In this document: one piece after another, positions 30,310-43,079 of the stretch
Numbering within the stretch: position 1 is the first letter of the stretch
How the letters are laid out: every line of letters begins with the position of its first letter
NCBI GenBank assembly: GCA_963680875.1
Contig: OY804588.1
Span: 59,904,369-59,968,368, forward strand
Origin: Bathymodiolus brooksi
Lineage: Eukaryota > Mollusca > Bivalvia > Mytilida > Modiolidae
DNA: 64,000 bases
Direction of reading: 5' to 3'
Made by a program: the position numbers and the translations under genes
The notes under the pieces: generated by a model
Database searches by the model: none
Told to the model about the DNA's origin: nothing
The model's input: only the letters and a program-made list of their open reading frames with translations

Positions 30310-33300
30310 GTCCGGCGGTAGGTTAAAATAAAACGGTTTACCTATGTTTTCACCCCCTCCCGGTCCCCATGGCGGCCCGAATAACCAAATACCTTAACAA
30401 ATATGTGCGCAGGGGTCTCTGCTTAATATATATGTTTAGTTTTTATCTCTGGAGCCCTTCGTTAGCCAGAAAAATGCGAAAAACCAATATGCGTTATTAC
30501 CCGGAATATCCGTCACGGTCCTGGCATCCCATTTTAGCTCCGTAATAGACAACTTCCGGTCCTCAGGGAGGCTTGACCTGCATGTATGATACCTCAAAAC
30601 GTTTGTCAATGCCTCTGCTTGATAACTATTTCCCGTAGATCATTCCATAGGACCTGTGGACCAAGTCAGAAGTAAAAAACCATGGTCGGGTAGGTCAAAA
30701 TTGGCGGCTGTACAACCATTATGGCTCAATTTTTGTCCACTTCCGGTCTCCAGGATAGCTTGACATACATGTATTATACCTCAAAATGTTTGTACATGAC
30801 TCTGCTTTATAAATATATACAGTAAGACTGTCTATACGCCCCTTGATTGGAGTAAATAATGTAACACCAATGTCCGGCGGAAGGTTAAAATAAAACGGTT
30901 TACCTATGTTTTCACCCCCTGCCGGTCCCCATGGCGGCCCGAATAACCAAATACCTTAACAAATATGTGCGCAGGGGTCTCTGCTTAATATATATGTTTA
31001 GTTTTTATCTCTGGAGCCCTTCGTTAGCCAGAAAAATGCGAAAAACCAATATGCGTTATTACCCGGAATATCCGTCACGGTCCTGGCATCCCATTTTAGC
31101 TCCGTAATAGACAACTTCCGGTCCTCAGGGAGGCTTGACCTGCATGTATGATACCTCAAAACGTATGTCAATATCTCTGCTTGATAACTATTCCCCGTAG
31201 ATCATTCCATAGGACCTGTGGACCAAGTCAGAAGTAAAAAACCATGGTCGGGTAGGTCAAATTGGCGGCTGTACAACCATTATGGCTCAATTGTTGTCCA
31301 CTTCCGGTCTCCATGATAGCTTGACATACATGTATTATACCTCAAAATGTTTGTACATGTCTCTGCTTTATAAATATATACAGTAAGACTGTCTATACGC
31401 CCCTTGATTGCAGTAAATAATGTAAAACCAATGTCCGGCGGTAGGTTAAAATAAAACGGTTTACCTATGTTTTCACCCCCTGCCGGTCCCCATGGCGGCC
31501 CGAATAACCAAATACCTTAACAAATATGTGCGCAGGGGTCTCTGCTTAATATATATGTTTAGTTTTTATTTCTGGAGCCCTTCGTTAGCCAGAAAAATGC
31601 GAAAAACCAATATGCGTTATTACCCGGAATATCCGTCACGGTCCTGGCATCCCATTTTAGCTCCGTAATAGACAACTTCCGGTCCTCAGGGAGGCTTGAC
31701 CTGCATGTATGATACCTCAAAACGTTTGTCAATGTCTCTGCCTGATAACTATTCCCCGTAGATCATTCCATAGGACCTGTGGACCAAGTCAGAAGTAAAA
31801 AACCATGGTCGGGTAGGTCAAAATTGGCGGCTGTACAACCATTATGGCTCAATTTTTGTCCACTTCCGGTCTCCAGGATAGCTTGACATACATGTATTAT
31901 ATCTCAAAATGTTTGTACATGTCTCTGCTTTATAAATATATACAGTAAGACTGTCTATACGCCCCTTGATTGGAGTAAATAATGTAAAACCAAAGTCCGG
32001 CGGTAGGTTAAAATAAAACGGTTTACCTATGTTTTCACCCCCTCCCGGTCCCCATGGCGGCCCGAATAACCAAATACCTTAACAAATATGTGCGCAGGGG
32101 TCTCTGCTTAATATATATGTTTAGTTTTTATCTCTGGAGCCCTTCGTTAGCCAGAAAAATGCGAAAAACCAATATGCGTTATTACCCGGAATATCCGTCA
32201 CGGTCCTGGCATCCCATTTTAGCTCCGTAATAGACAACTTCCGGTCCTCAGGGAGGCTTGACCTGCATGTATGATACCTCAAAACGTTTGCCAATGCCTC
32301 TGCTTGATAACTATTTCCCGTAGATCATTCCATAGGACCTGTGGACCAAGTCAGAAGTAAAAAACCATGGTCGGGTAGGTCAAAATTGGCGGCTGTACAA
32401 CCATTATGGCTCAATTTTTGTCCACTTCCGGTCTCCAGGATAGCTTGACATACATGTATTATACCTCAAAATGTTTGTACATGACTCTGCTTTATAAATA
32501 TATACAGTAAGACTGTCTATACGCCCCTTGATTGGAGTAAATAATGTAACACCAATGTCCGGCGGAAGGTTAAAATAAAACGGTTTACCTATGTTTTCAC
32601 CCCCTGCCGGTCCCCATGGCGGCCCGAATAACCAAATACCTTAACAAATATGTGCGCAGGGGTCTCTGCTTAATATATATGTTTAGTTTTTATCTCTGGA
32701 GCCCTTCGTTAGCCAGAAAAATGCGAAAAACCAATATGCGTTATTACCCGGAATATCCGTCACGGTCCTGGCATCCCATTTTAGCTCCGTAATAGACAAC
32801 TTCCGGTCCTCAGGGAGGCTTGACCTGCATGTATGATACCTCAAAACGTATGTCAATATCTCTGCTTGATAACTATTCCCCGTAGATCATTCCATAGGAC
32901 CTGTGGACCAAGTCAGAAGTAAAAAACCATGGTCGGGTAGGTCAAATTGGCGGCTGTACAACCATTATGGCTCAATTGTTGTCCACTTCCGGTCTCCATG
33001 ATAGCTTGACATACATGTATTATACCTCAAAATGTTTGTACATGTCTCTGCTTTATAAATATATACAGTAAGACTGTCTATACGCCCCTTGATTGCAGTA
33101 AATAATGTAAAACCAATGTCCGGCGGTAGGTTAAAATAAAACGGTTTACCTATGTTTTCACCCCCTGCCGGTCCCCATGGCGGCCCGAATAACCAAATAC
33201 CTTAACAAATATGTGCGCAGGGGTCTCTGCTTAATATATATGTTTAGTTTTTATTTCTGGAGCCCTTCGTTAGCCAGAAAAATGCGAAAAACCAATATGC

Positions 33301-36300
33301 GTTATTACCCGGAATATCCGTCACGGTCCTGGCATCCCATTTTAGCTCCGTAATAGACAACTTCCGGTCCTCAGGGAGGCTTGACCTGCATGTATGATAC
33401 CTCAAAACGTTTGTCAATGTCTCTGCCTGATAACTATTCCCCGTAGATCATTCCATAGGACCTGTGGACCAAGTCAGAAGTAAAAAACCATGGTCGGGTA
33501 GGTCAAATTGGCGGCTGTACAACCATTATGGCTCAATTTTTGTCCACTTCCGGTCTCCAGGATAGCTTGACATACATGTATTATACCTCAAAATGTTTGT
33601 ACATGACTCTGCTTTATAAATATATACAGTAAGACTGTCTATACGCCCCTTGATTGCAGTAAATAATGTAAAACCAAAGTCCGGCGATAGGTTAAAATAA
33701 AACGGTTTACCTATGTTTTCACCCCCTGCCGGTCCCCATGGCGGCCCGAATAACCAAATACCTTAACAAATATGTGCGCAGGGGTCTCTGCTTAATATAT
33801 ATGTTTAGTTTTTATCTCTGGAGCCCTTCGTTAGCCAGAAAAATGCGAAAAACCAATATGCGTTATTACCCGGAATATCCGTCACGGTCCTGGCATCCCA
33901 TTTTAGCTCCGTAATAGACAACTTCCGGTCCTCAGGGAGGCTTGACCTGCATGTATGATACCTCAAAACGTATGTCAATGTCTCTGCTTGATAACTATTC
34001 CCCGTAGATCATTCCATAGGACCTGTGGACCAAGTCAGAAGTAAAAAACCATGGTCGGGTAGGTCAAATTGGCGGCTGTACAACCATTATGGCCCAATTT
34101 TTGTCCACTTCCGGTCTCCAGGATAGCTTGACATACATGTATTATACCTCAAAATGTTTGTACATGTCACTGCTTTATAAATATATACAGTAAGACTGTC
34201 TATACGCCCCTTGATTGGAGTAAATAATGTAAAACCAGTGTCCGGCGGTAGGTTAAAATAAAACGGTTTACCTATGTTTTCACCCCCTGCCGGTCCCCAT
34301 GGCGGCCCGAATAACCAAATACCTTAACAAATATGTGCGCAGGGGTCTCTGCTTAATATATATGTTTAGTTTTTATTTCTGGAGCCCTTCGTTAGCCAGA
34401 AAAATGCGAAAAACCAATATGCGTTATTACCCGGAATATCCGTCACGGTCCTGGCATCCCATTTTAGCTCCGTAATAGACAACTTCCGGTCCTCAGGGAG
34501 GCTTGACCTGCATGTATGATACCTCAAAACGTTTGTCAATGTCTCTGCCTGATAACTATTCCCCGTAGATCATTCCATAGGACCTGTGGACCAAGTCAGA
34601 AGTAAAAAACCATGGTCGGGTAGGTCAAAATTGCCGGCTGTACAACCATTATGGCTCAATTTTTGTCCACTTCCGGTCTCCAGGATAGCTTGACATACAT
34701 GTATTATATCTCAAAATGTTTGTACATGTCTCTGCCTTATAAATATATACAGTAAGACTGTCTATACGCCCCTTGATTGGAGTAAATAATGTAAAACCAA
34801 AGTCCGGCGGTAGGTTAAAATAAAACGGTTTACCTATGTTTTCACCCCCTCCCGGTCCCCATGGCGGCCCGAATAACCAAATACCTTAACAAATATGTGC
34901 GCAGGGGTCTCTGCTTAATATATATGTTTAGTTTTTATCTCTGGAGCCCTTCGTTAGCCAGAAAAATGCGAAAAACCAATATGCGTTATTACCCGGAATA
35001 TCCGTCACGGTCCTGGCATCCCATTTTAGCTCCGTAATAGACAACTTCCGGTCCTCAGGGAGGCTTGACCTGCATGTATGATACCTCAAAACGTTTGTCA
35101 ATGCCTCTGCTTGATAACTATTTCCCGTAGATCATTCCATAGGACCTGTGGACCAAGTCAGAAGTAAAAAACCATGGTCGGGTAGGTCAAAATTGGCGGC
35201 TGTACAACCATTATGGCTCAATTTTTGTCCACTTCCGGTCTCCAGGATAGCTTGACATACATGTATTATACCTCAAAATGTTTGTACATGACTCTGCTTT
35301 ATAAATATATACAGTAAGACTGTCTATACGCCCCTTGATTGGAGTAAATAATGTAACACCAATGTCCGGCGGAAGGTTAAAATAAAACGGTTTACCTATG
35401 TTTTCACCCCCTGCCGGTCCCCATGGCGGCCCGAATAACCAAATACCTTAACAAATATGTGCGCAGGGGTCTCTGCTTAATATATATGTTTAGTTTTTAT
35501 CTCTGGAGCCCTTCGTTAGCCAGAAAAATGCGAAAAACCAATATGCGTTATTACCCGGAATATCCGTCACGGTCCTGGCATCCCATTTTAGCTCCGTAAT
35601 AGACAACTTCCGGTCCTCAGGGAGGCTTGACCTGCATGTATGATACCTCAAAACGTATGTCAATATCTCTGCTTGATAACTATTCCCCGTAGATCATTCC
35701 ATAGGACCTGTGGACCAAGTCAGAAGTAAAAAACCATGGTCGGGTAGGTCAAATTGGCGGCTGTACAACCATTATGGCTCAATTGTTGTCCACTTCCGGT
35801 CTCCATGATAGCTTGACATACATGTATTATACCTCAAAATGTTTGTACATGTCTCTGCTTTATAAATATATACAGTAAGACTGTCTATACGCCCCTTGAT
35901 TGCAGTAAATAATGTAAAACCAATGTCCGGCGGTAGGTTAAAATAAAACGGTTTACCTATGTTTTCACCCCCTGCCGGTCCCCATGGCGGCCCGAATAAC
36001 CAAATACCTTAACAAATATGTGCGCAGGGGTCTCTGCTTAATATATATGTTTAGTTTTTATCTCTGGAGCCCTTCGTTAGCCAGAAAAATGCGAAAAACC
36101 AATATGCGTTATTACCCGGAATATCCGTCACGGTCCTGGCATCCCATTTTAGCTCCGTAATAGACAACTTCCGGTCCTCAGGGAGGCTTGACCTGCATGT
36201 ATGATACCTCAAAACGTTTGTCAATGCCTCTGCTTGATAACTATTCCCCGTAGATCATTCCATAGGACCTGTGGACCAAGTCAGAAGTAAAAAACCATGG

Positions 36301-39300
36301 TCGGGTAGGTCAAATTGGCGGCTGTACAACCATTATGGCTCAATTTTTGTCCACTTCCGGTCTCCAGGATAGCTTGACATACATGTATTATACCTCAAAA
36401 TGTTTGTACACGACTCTGCTTTATAAATATATACAGTAAGACTGTCTATACGCCCCTTGATTGCAGTAAATAATGTAAAACCAATGTCCGGCGGAAGGTT
36501 AAAATAAAACGGTTTACCTATGTTTTCACCCCCTGCCGGTCCCCATGGCGGCCCGAATAACCAAATACCTTAACAAATATGTGCGCAGGGGTCTCTGCTT
36601 AAAATATATGTTTAGTTTTTATTTCTGGAGCCCTTCGTTAGCCAGAAAAATGCGAAAAACCAATATGCGTTATTACCCGGAATATCCGTCACGGTCCTGG
36701 CATCCCATTTTAGCTCCGTAATAGACAACTTCCGGTCCTCAGGGAGGCTTGACCTGCATGTATGATACCTCAAAACGTTTGTCAATGCCTCTGCTTGATA
36801 ACTATTCCCCGTAGATCATTCCATAGGACCTGTGGACCAAGTCAGAAGTAAAAAACCATGGTCGGGTAGGTCAAATTGGCGGCTGTACAACCATTATGGC
36901 TCAATTTTTGTCCACTTCCGGTCTCCAGGATAGCTTGACATACATGTATTATACCTCAAAATGTTTGTACATGACTCTGCTTTATAAATATATACAGTAA
37001 GACTGTCTATACGCCCCTTGATTGGAGTAAATAATGTAAAACCAATGTCCGGCGGTAGGTTAAAATAAAACGGTTTACCTATGTTTTCACCCCCTGCCGG
37101 TCCCCATGGCGGCCCGAATAACCAAATACCTTAACAAATATGTGCGCAGGGGTCGCTGCTTAATATATATGTTTAGTTTTTATTTCTGGAGCCCTTCGTT
37201 AGCCAGAAAAATGCGAAAAACCAATATGCGTTATTACCCGGAATATCCGTCACGGTCCTGGCATCCCATTTTAGCTCCGTAATAGACAACTTCCGGTCCT
37301 CAGGGAGGCTTGACCTGCATGTATGATACCTCAAAACGTTTGTCAATGTCTCTGCCTGATAACTATTCCCCGTAGATCATTCCATAGGACCTGTGGACCA
37401 AGTCAGAAGTAAAAAGCCATGGTCGGGTAGGTCAAAATTGCCGGCTGTACAACCATTATGGCTCAATGTTCGTCCACTTCCGGTCTCCAGGATAGCTTGA
37501 CATACATGTATTATATCTCAAAATGTTTGTACATGTCTCTGCTTTATAAATATATACAGTAAGACTGTCTATACGCCCCTTGATTGGAGTAAATAATGTA
37601 AAACCAAAGTCCGGCGATAGGTTAAAATAAAACGGTTTACCTATGTTTTCACCCCCTGCCGGTCCCCATGGCGGCCCGAATAACCAAATACCTTAACAAA
37701 TATGTGCGCAGGGGTCTCTGCTTAATATATATGTTTAGTTTTTATCTCTGGAGCCCTTCGTTAGCCAGAAAAATGCGAAAAACCAATATGCGTTATTACC
37801 CGGAATATCCGTCACGGTCCTGGCATCCCATTTTAGCTCCGTAATAGACAACTTCCGGTCCTCAGGGAGGCTTGACCTGCATGTATGATACCTCAAAACG
37901 TTTGTCAATGCCTCTGCTTGATAACTATTCCCCGTAGATCATTCCATAGGACCTGTGGACCAAGTCAGAAGTAAAAAACCATGGTCGGGTAGGTCAAATT
38001 GGCGGCTGTACAACCATTATGGCTCAATTTTTGTCCACTTCCGGTCTCCAGGATAGCTTGACATACATGTATTATACCTCAAAATGTTTGTACACGACTC
38101 TGCTTTATAAATATATACAGTAAGACTGTCTATACGCCCCTTGATTGCAGTAAATAATGTAAAACCAATGTCCGGCGGAAGGTTAAAATAAAACGGTTTA
38201 CCTATGTTTTCACCCCCTGCCGGTCCCCATGGCGGCCCGAATAACCAAATACCTTAACAAATATGTGCGCAGGGGTCTCTGCTTAAAATATATGTTTAGT
38301 TTTTATTTCTGGAGCCCTTCGTTAGCCAGAAAAATGCGAAAAACCAATATGCGTTATTACCCGGAATATCCGTCACGGTCCTGGCATCCCATTTTAGCTC
38401 CGTAATAGGCACCTTCCGGTCCTCAGGGAGGCTTGATCTACATGTATGATACCTCAAAACGTTTGTCAATGCCTCTGCTTGATAACTATTCCCCGTAGAT
38501 CATTCCATAGGACCTGTGGACCAAGTCAGAAGTAAAAAACCATGGTCGGGTAGGTCAAACTTGCCGGCTGTACAACCATTATGGCTCAATTTTCGTCCAC
38601 TTCCGGTCTCCAGGATAGCTTGACATACATGTATTATACCTCAAAATGTTTGTACATGTCTCTGCTTTATAAATATATACAGTAAGACTGTCTATACGCC
38701 CCTTGATTGCAGTAAATAATGTAAAACCAATGTCCGGCGGTAGGTTAAAATAAAACGGTTTACCTATGTTTTCACCCCCTGCCGGTCCCCATGGCGGCCC
38801 GAATAACCAAATACCTTAACAAATATGTGCGCAGGGGTCTCTGCTTAATATATATGTTTAGTTTTTATCTCTGGAGCCCTTCGTTAGCCAGAAAAATGCG
38901 AAAAACCAATATGCGTTATTACCCAGAATATCCGTCACGGTCCTGGCATCCCATTTTAGCTCCGTAATAGACAACTTCCGGTCCTCAGGGAGGCTTGACC
39001 TGCATGTATGATACCTCAAAACGTTTGTCAATGCCTCTGCTTGATAACTATTCCCCGTAGATCATTCCATAGGACCTGTGGACCAAGTCAGAAGTAAAAA
39101 ACCATGGTCGGGTAGGTCAAATTGCCGGCTGTACAACCATTATGGCTCAATTTTTGTCCACTTCCGGTCTCCAGGATAGCTTGACATACATGTATTATAC
39201 CTCAAAATGTTTGTACATGTCTCTGCTTTATAAATATATACAGTAAGACTGTCTATACGCCCCTTGATTGGAGTAAATAATGTAAAACCAAAGTCCGGCG

Positions 39301-40194
39301 GTAGGTTAAAATAAAACGGTTTACCTATGTTTTCACCCCCTGCCGGTCCCCATGGCGGCCCGAATAACCAAATACCTTAACAAATATGTGCGCAGGGGTC
39401 TCTGCTTAATATATATGTTTAGTTTTTATTTCTGGAGCCCTTCGTTAGCCAGAAAAATGCGAAAAACCAATATGCGTTATTACCCGGAATATCCGTCACG
39501 GTCCTGGCATCCCATTTTAGCTCCGTAATAGGCACCTTCCGGTCCTCAGGGAGGCTTGATCTACATGTATGATACCTCAAAACGTTTGTCAATGCCTCTG
39601 CTTGATAACTATTCCCCGTAGATCATTCCATAGGACCTGTGGACCAAGTCAGAAGTAAAAAACCATGGTCGGGTAGGTCAAATTGCCGGCTGTACAACCA
39701 TTATGGCTCAATTTTTGTCCACTTCCGGTCTCCAGGATAGCTTGACATACATGTATTATACCTCAAAATGTTTGTACATGTCTCTGCTTTATAAATATAT
39801 ACATTAAGACTGTCTATACGCCCCTTGATTGGAGTAAATAATGTAAAACCAATGTCCGGCGGTAGGTTAAAATAAAACGGTTTACCTATGTTTTCACCCC
39901 CTGCCGGTCCCCATGGCGGCCCGAATAACCAAATACCTTAACAAATATGTGCGCAGGGGTCTCTGCTTAATATATATGTTTAGTTTTTATTTCTGGAGCC
40001 CTTCGTTAGCCAGAAAAATGCGAAAAACCAATATGCGTTATTACCCGGAATATCCGTCACGGTCCTGGCATCCCATTTTAGCTCCGTAATAGGCACCTTC
40101 CGGTCCTCAGGGAGGCTTGATCTACATGTATGATACCTCAAAACGTTTGTCAATGCCTCTGCTTGATAACTATTCCCCGTAGATCATTCCATAG
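30310..40194 (+). repeat. Right-edge sub-array with 3-monomer (~1685 bp) duplications and diverged edge copies
   Basis: The paired variants acgtatgtcaatatctc begin at 31161, 32846 and 35653 (spacings 1685 and 2807 bp, 3 and 5 monomers). A second set, tacacgactctg with cttaaaatatatg, repeats at 1684-bp spacing (36411/38095 and 36601/38285). Monomers near the end share a variant cluster (ataggcaccttccgg with ttgatctacatg) near 38408, 39531 and 40091 that is absent from the rest of the array, as expected of copies at an array boundary that escape homogenisation. Confidence 0.8.
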
Positions 40195-40770
40195 AACAGA
40201 CAAAAAAATTATAAAAAGAGTGCAGATCATATAAACAGTGACAAGATAAAATTATATACAAAATTTATTTACAGACTGAAGTTTGTTGTTTAGTAGTAAT
40301 GGCTTTGGGCCAATTATTTAGAAATCCATAAGACAACTGTGTGAGGGAAATAACTGTACTTGAAATAATTTGTTCTAGTGTTGAAAAGCTGGTACTGTAA
40401 AATGTTAGAATTCCTGGTGTGCATGATGGGTTGTTTGACAAGGTAGAGGTTAGGATCTATTGCTACTAAATTGTGTGTGATCTTATACAACATAGTCACT
40501 CTATTGATGTTTCTTCTATTTTCAAGTGTGTTCCAATTTAGGTGGTTAAGCATAGATGTAACACTGCTTGTGTTGTGATACCTTTTTGTTACATATCGGG
40601 CTGCTCTTCTTTGTACACTTTCTATTTTGTCAATGTGTTGTTTAGTATGAGGTGCCCAAATTGAAGAACAGTACTCCAGGTTTGATCTTACCATGAATTT
40701 GTATGTCAGACTTTTGGTCTCTTCCTGTTTGATCTGCAAGTTTCTACGCAAAAAGCTTAAGGGAAACTTC
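40195..40770 (-). pseudogene. Non-LTR retrotransposon (CR1/Jockey-like) 3' fragment
   Basis: The minus strand encodes the segment that follows the reverse transcriptase core in CR1/Jockey-like LINEs: FLRRNL, then LEYCSSIWAPHTKQHIDKIE, then VQRRAARYVTKRYHNTSSV (about residues 27-68 of the readable part, which runs from about 40763 down to 40314). The reading frame then stops at 40314-40316. The expected C-terminus continues in another frame (WPKAITTKQQTSVCK followed by a stop at 40265-40267), so a frameshift has broken it. Sequence upstream of FLRRNL is unrelated, so the copy is 5'-truncated, as is usual for LINEs. Its 3' UTR abuts the last satellite base, so the LINE end and the array edge coincide. 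It is not a host gene. Confidence 0.85.
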
Positions 40771-42600
40771 GCAAAAAAAATATTTTTTTATATGTTTTTC
40801 CTGATGTATAAATATGGATGTTTATATGTATATTAGCGTTTTATTATGTTGGATAAGGGAATGAAATCGATTTTAAAATTCTGTCAACGATACATGGAAG
40901 TCGCCATTTTGATAGCATCTCAATACCAAGTATCACGGACGTCTAAATACCACCACGCCCCAAAACAAGTGTGACAACCCAGGGTCCTCATTCAGTGTCG
41001 ATATGGCTTGTCAGGCGTACGGTTGTTTAACTTGATGGTAATTCTTTTTATTTTTCTTATTATTCTAAATATATGAATTTATTGCACAATCACTTTTTGC
41101 AGATTTACGTTTTGCTTCTATAGATTATGGCAAAACAAATGAATCGGGAGGAAAGGTTCGTCTTTAATGAGACACATTTACAAAAGATTTTTTTCCAAAA
41201 TTGAAGAACTACGAAATTAAGTTAAAAAAAGAACGGACATCGGAACAATGCCCTGAATTCGTTAAAAACAAATCCAAAAAGGCCTATACTACGGGACAAA
41301 ATTGTTTTAATGACATTATTCAGTAAGATCGCACTTTGTAATCGATCGTGCATGCACTACAATAAAGATACACATAAGCTAAAAGCACAGAAAGTTACAG
41401 GGTACGAAGCCATACAATTGAGAGGATTATGTAAACATATAATTTGTAATAGATTTCATTTGACAATTACAGACGATGAGTATTATAAATAAGTTTATTA
41501 TACAAAAACAAAGCGTAACATATAATATGTCTCTGTGTAACATATTTTGTTTATTTTAATCACGTCTTTCGAACTGGTGGACCCTTCTGATTAATCTCGG
41601 AATAGTCGTAAAAAATTTGTTCATCACAATTATTGATATTTCACCGCGAATATTTAGTTTGATGTATTGTTGTTGTGTATCAATCATAATTGTTATTTGT
41701 ATATGCCCTCCCGGGGCCCTGATTTGGTTAATAAACTTATTTTAATTTCTATTTCTATAAGGAAAAATTGCATACGAATGGTTTTTTGTCTATTTTGCAA
41801 GAAGAATTTCTACCCTGCCCTGTTCACCCTGCTTTATTTCACAATAATTTTGGTTGCTGCTACATCATTCTGATGGGGCACAAAAAAATCAAGATAAAAA
41901 TGAACAATTCAATATAGCTTACGATCAATGGTAATCTTAAGATTTTTTTGTGAAAATAGCCCATGAATCATTGCTCTTGTTTACCAATTTTTACTCAATT
42001 TATACACGAATTTTACTAAATTGTCGAACACCTCCCTTTATCCGGCAGTGTGCATTAATATGCACCCATTCCTAATGTATACTTCAACGTGATCAGGGTC
42101 GTGTATTTTGATCACCTATTAGAACCTTTAAAATGTGTATTGCATCTGCTAATCTAGTCACGGGTAGCGTAATTTGTTTTCATTTTATTTTCTGTTCTTA
42201 TTATGTTTTTGTCTATTTGACTTGTGTACGTTGTTTGTATATATTCCTTGTACATGCCTTCAACCCTTAGGGGTAAAATTTTAGTTATAGTTAACGGGTC
42301 ACAAAATGTGCATTGCGTTTCTGATTATTGCCAAATATTGTGACACATGTATTCAGGTATTCGATCAGAGGCCCGTCGACCGGATGTAAAATGACACTTG
42401 TATATTCAGCCTGGCGATTTCCTGTGTGGACCTAAACTCATTACGCAATATTAGTTACCCTGCTGAGTGAACCGGTGTGAATGTACCTGTCGTTTTCAGA
42501 ATGAAGATAAAAATAAGTAAACCCCGCATTTCACTTCTTTCTTCAGGAATTATTTGCCTTAATTTATTGAAAAATAAAATATTTAGAATTAAAATATGGT
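40771..42600. other. AT-rich intergenic sequence, no gene recognised
   Basis: I find no supported gene here. A short patch at about 41690-41755 (ccctgatttggttaataaac followed by an A/T-rich end) looks like the 3' tail of a LINE, but no coding sequence accompanies it. Short open frames around 41165-41320 and 41310-41492 are not supported by any family resemblance or splice context. Confidence 0.4.
41690..41760 (+). repeat. Possible LINE 3'-UTR remnant
   Basis: The string ggggccctgatttggttaat followed by aaacttattttaatttctat resembles the conserved 3' end of CR1/L2-like elements that end in a GGGGCCCTGATTTGG..AATAAA tail. No reverse transcriptase coding sequence is seen upstream. This rests on my recognition of the tail only. 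Confidence 0.35.
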
Positions 42601-42847
42601 CTCTCGCTTTTGAAAATACATGAAAAATATAAGAAATATATTTTTCGCATAATATTTTACGTTTCGCTCATCAAAAATGACAAGCAAAAAAAGGAAAAGA
42701 AATTATCATTTTTAAATCACTTGCTCGCTCTGGACAACGTTTTTAGCACAAAATCCGAAGAACAAGAAGTAAATCTGGTGTGGCCTAATCTCTTTTTGAT
42801 ATTTGACTGCCCTTCATCTGTTTATACCGTTCATGATCATGATCTCT

Positions 42848-43069
42848 TCCGAACTTTGTCTAAATGAATATCAGTGGATATCAAATTTGTGTCGTTCTGA
42901 CGTGGGTTGTTCTCTATTTCCCGACGTTGGGCACTCGCTGCCTCTTCCATTTGTCTGAGTTCTTCTTCCGTATATTCTGGTTCGAGTTGGTAACCGAACT
43001 CTCCATAATCGTCGAAATCTACATCACTTGAGGCGCTAGAGTCACTTTTCCGTACCTGAGCTCGACATA
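42848..43069 (-). CDS. Probable exon or remnant of an acidic N-terminal region, P2X7-intracellular-domain-like gene
   Basis: On the minus strand an open frame of about 70 codons runs from just after a TAA near 43070 down to a TGA at about 42848. It has a strongly coding-like, acidic composition: DSSASSDVDFDDYGEFGY, then LEPEYTEEELRQMEEAAS, then AQRREIENNPRQNDTN. The FEPEYTEEEL-type motif is one I associate with the N-terminus of mollusc and cnidarian proteins annotated as P2X purinoceptor 7-like (P2RX7 C-terminal domain family), in which a Trp-Cys-rich domain follows. Here the frame continues to a stop without that domain, and the expected W codon reads TTG. It may be an exon, or a decayed copy. 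A possible acceptor (gagctcag) precedes it at the high-coordinate end. The family assignment is tentative; that it once coded for protein is more secure. Confidence 0.4.
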
Positions 43070-43079
43070 TTTATGCTAT

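Larger units (their letters stand above)
1..40194 (+). repeat. Satellite DNA array, 561-bp monomer, 71 full copies plus a 327-bp partial
   Basis: The block is a head-to-tail array with no inversion or interruption. Taking the start of the motif taaaataaaacggtttacc as the monomer start, copies begin at 1, 562, 1123, 1685, 2246, 2807, 3369 and so on to 39868. The spacing is always 561 or 562 bp, and the last copy stops after 327 bp at 40194. Copies differ by scattered single-base changes and 1-bp indels, so the array is young or homogenised. It runs off the left edge, so total length is unknown. No open reading frame is conserved between copies. I do not recognise the family by name. A centromeric or pericentromeric/heterochromatic role is possible by analogy with other satellites but nothing in the sequence proves it. 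Confidence 0.98.

Noticed and set aside
1..40194. CRISPR array or ribosomal/histone gene repeat
   Set aside because: Units are 561 bp with no short repeat-spacer pattern, and no rRNA, 5S or histone sequence is present in the monomer.
1..40194. CENP-B box in the satellite
   Set aside because: I compared cttcgttagccagaaa and the cccgg-containing strings on both strands with the NTTCGNNNNANNCGGGN pattern and found no match.
40314..40751. Host gene of 145 codons
   Set aside because: The content is the conserved post-reverse-transcriptase region of a LINE, with a frameshifted C-terminus; it is a retrotransposon remnant.
41310..41873. Two short plus-strand frames (60 and 68 codons)
   Set aside because: No family resemblance. 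The second crosses what looks like a LINE 3' tail.
42610..42867. 85-codon plus-strand frame
   Set aside because: It overlaps the better supported minus-strand coding-like segment, and the first part is AT-rich Lys/Ile sequence.
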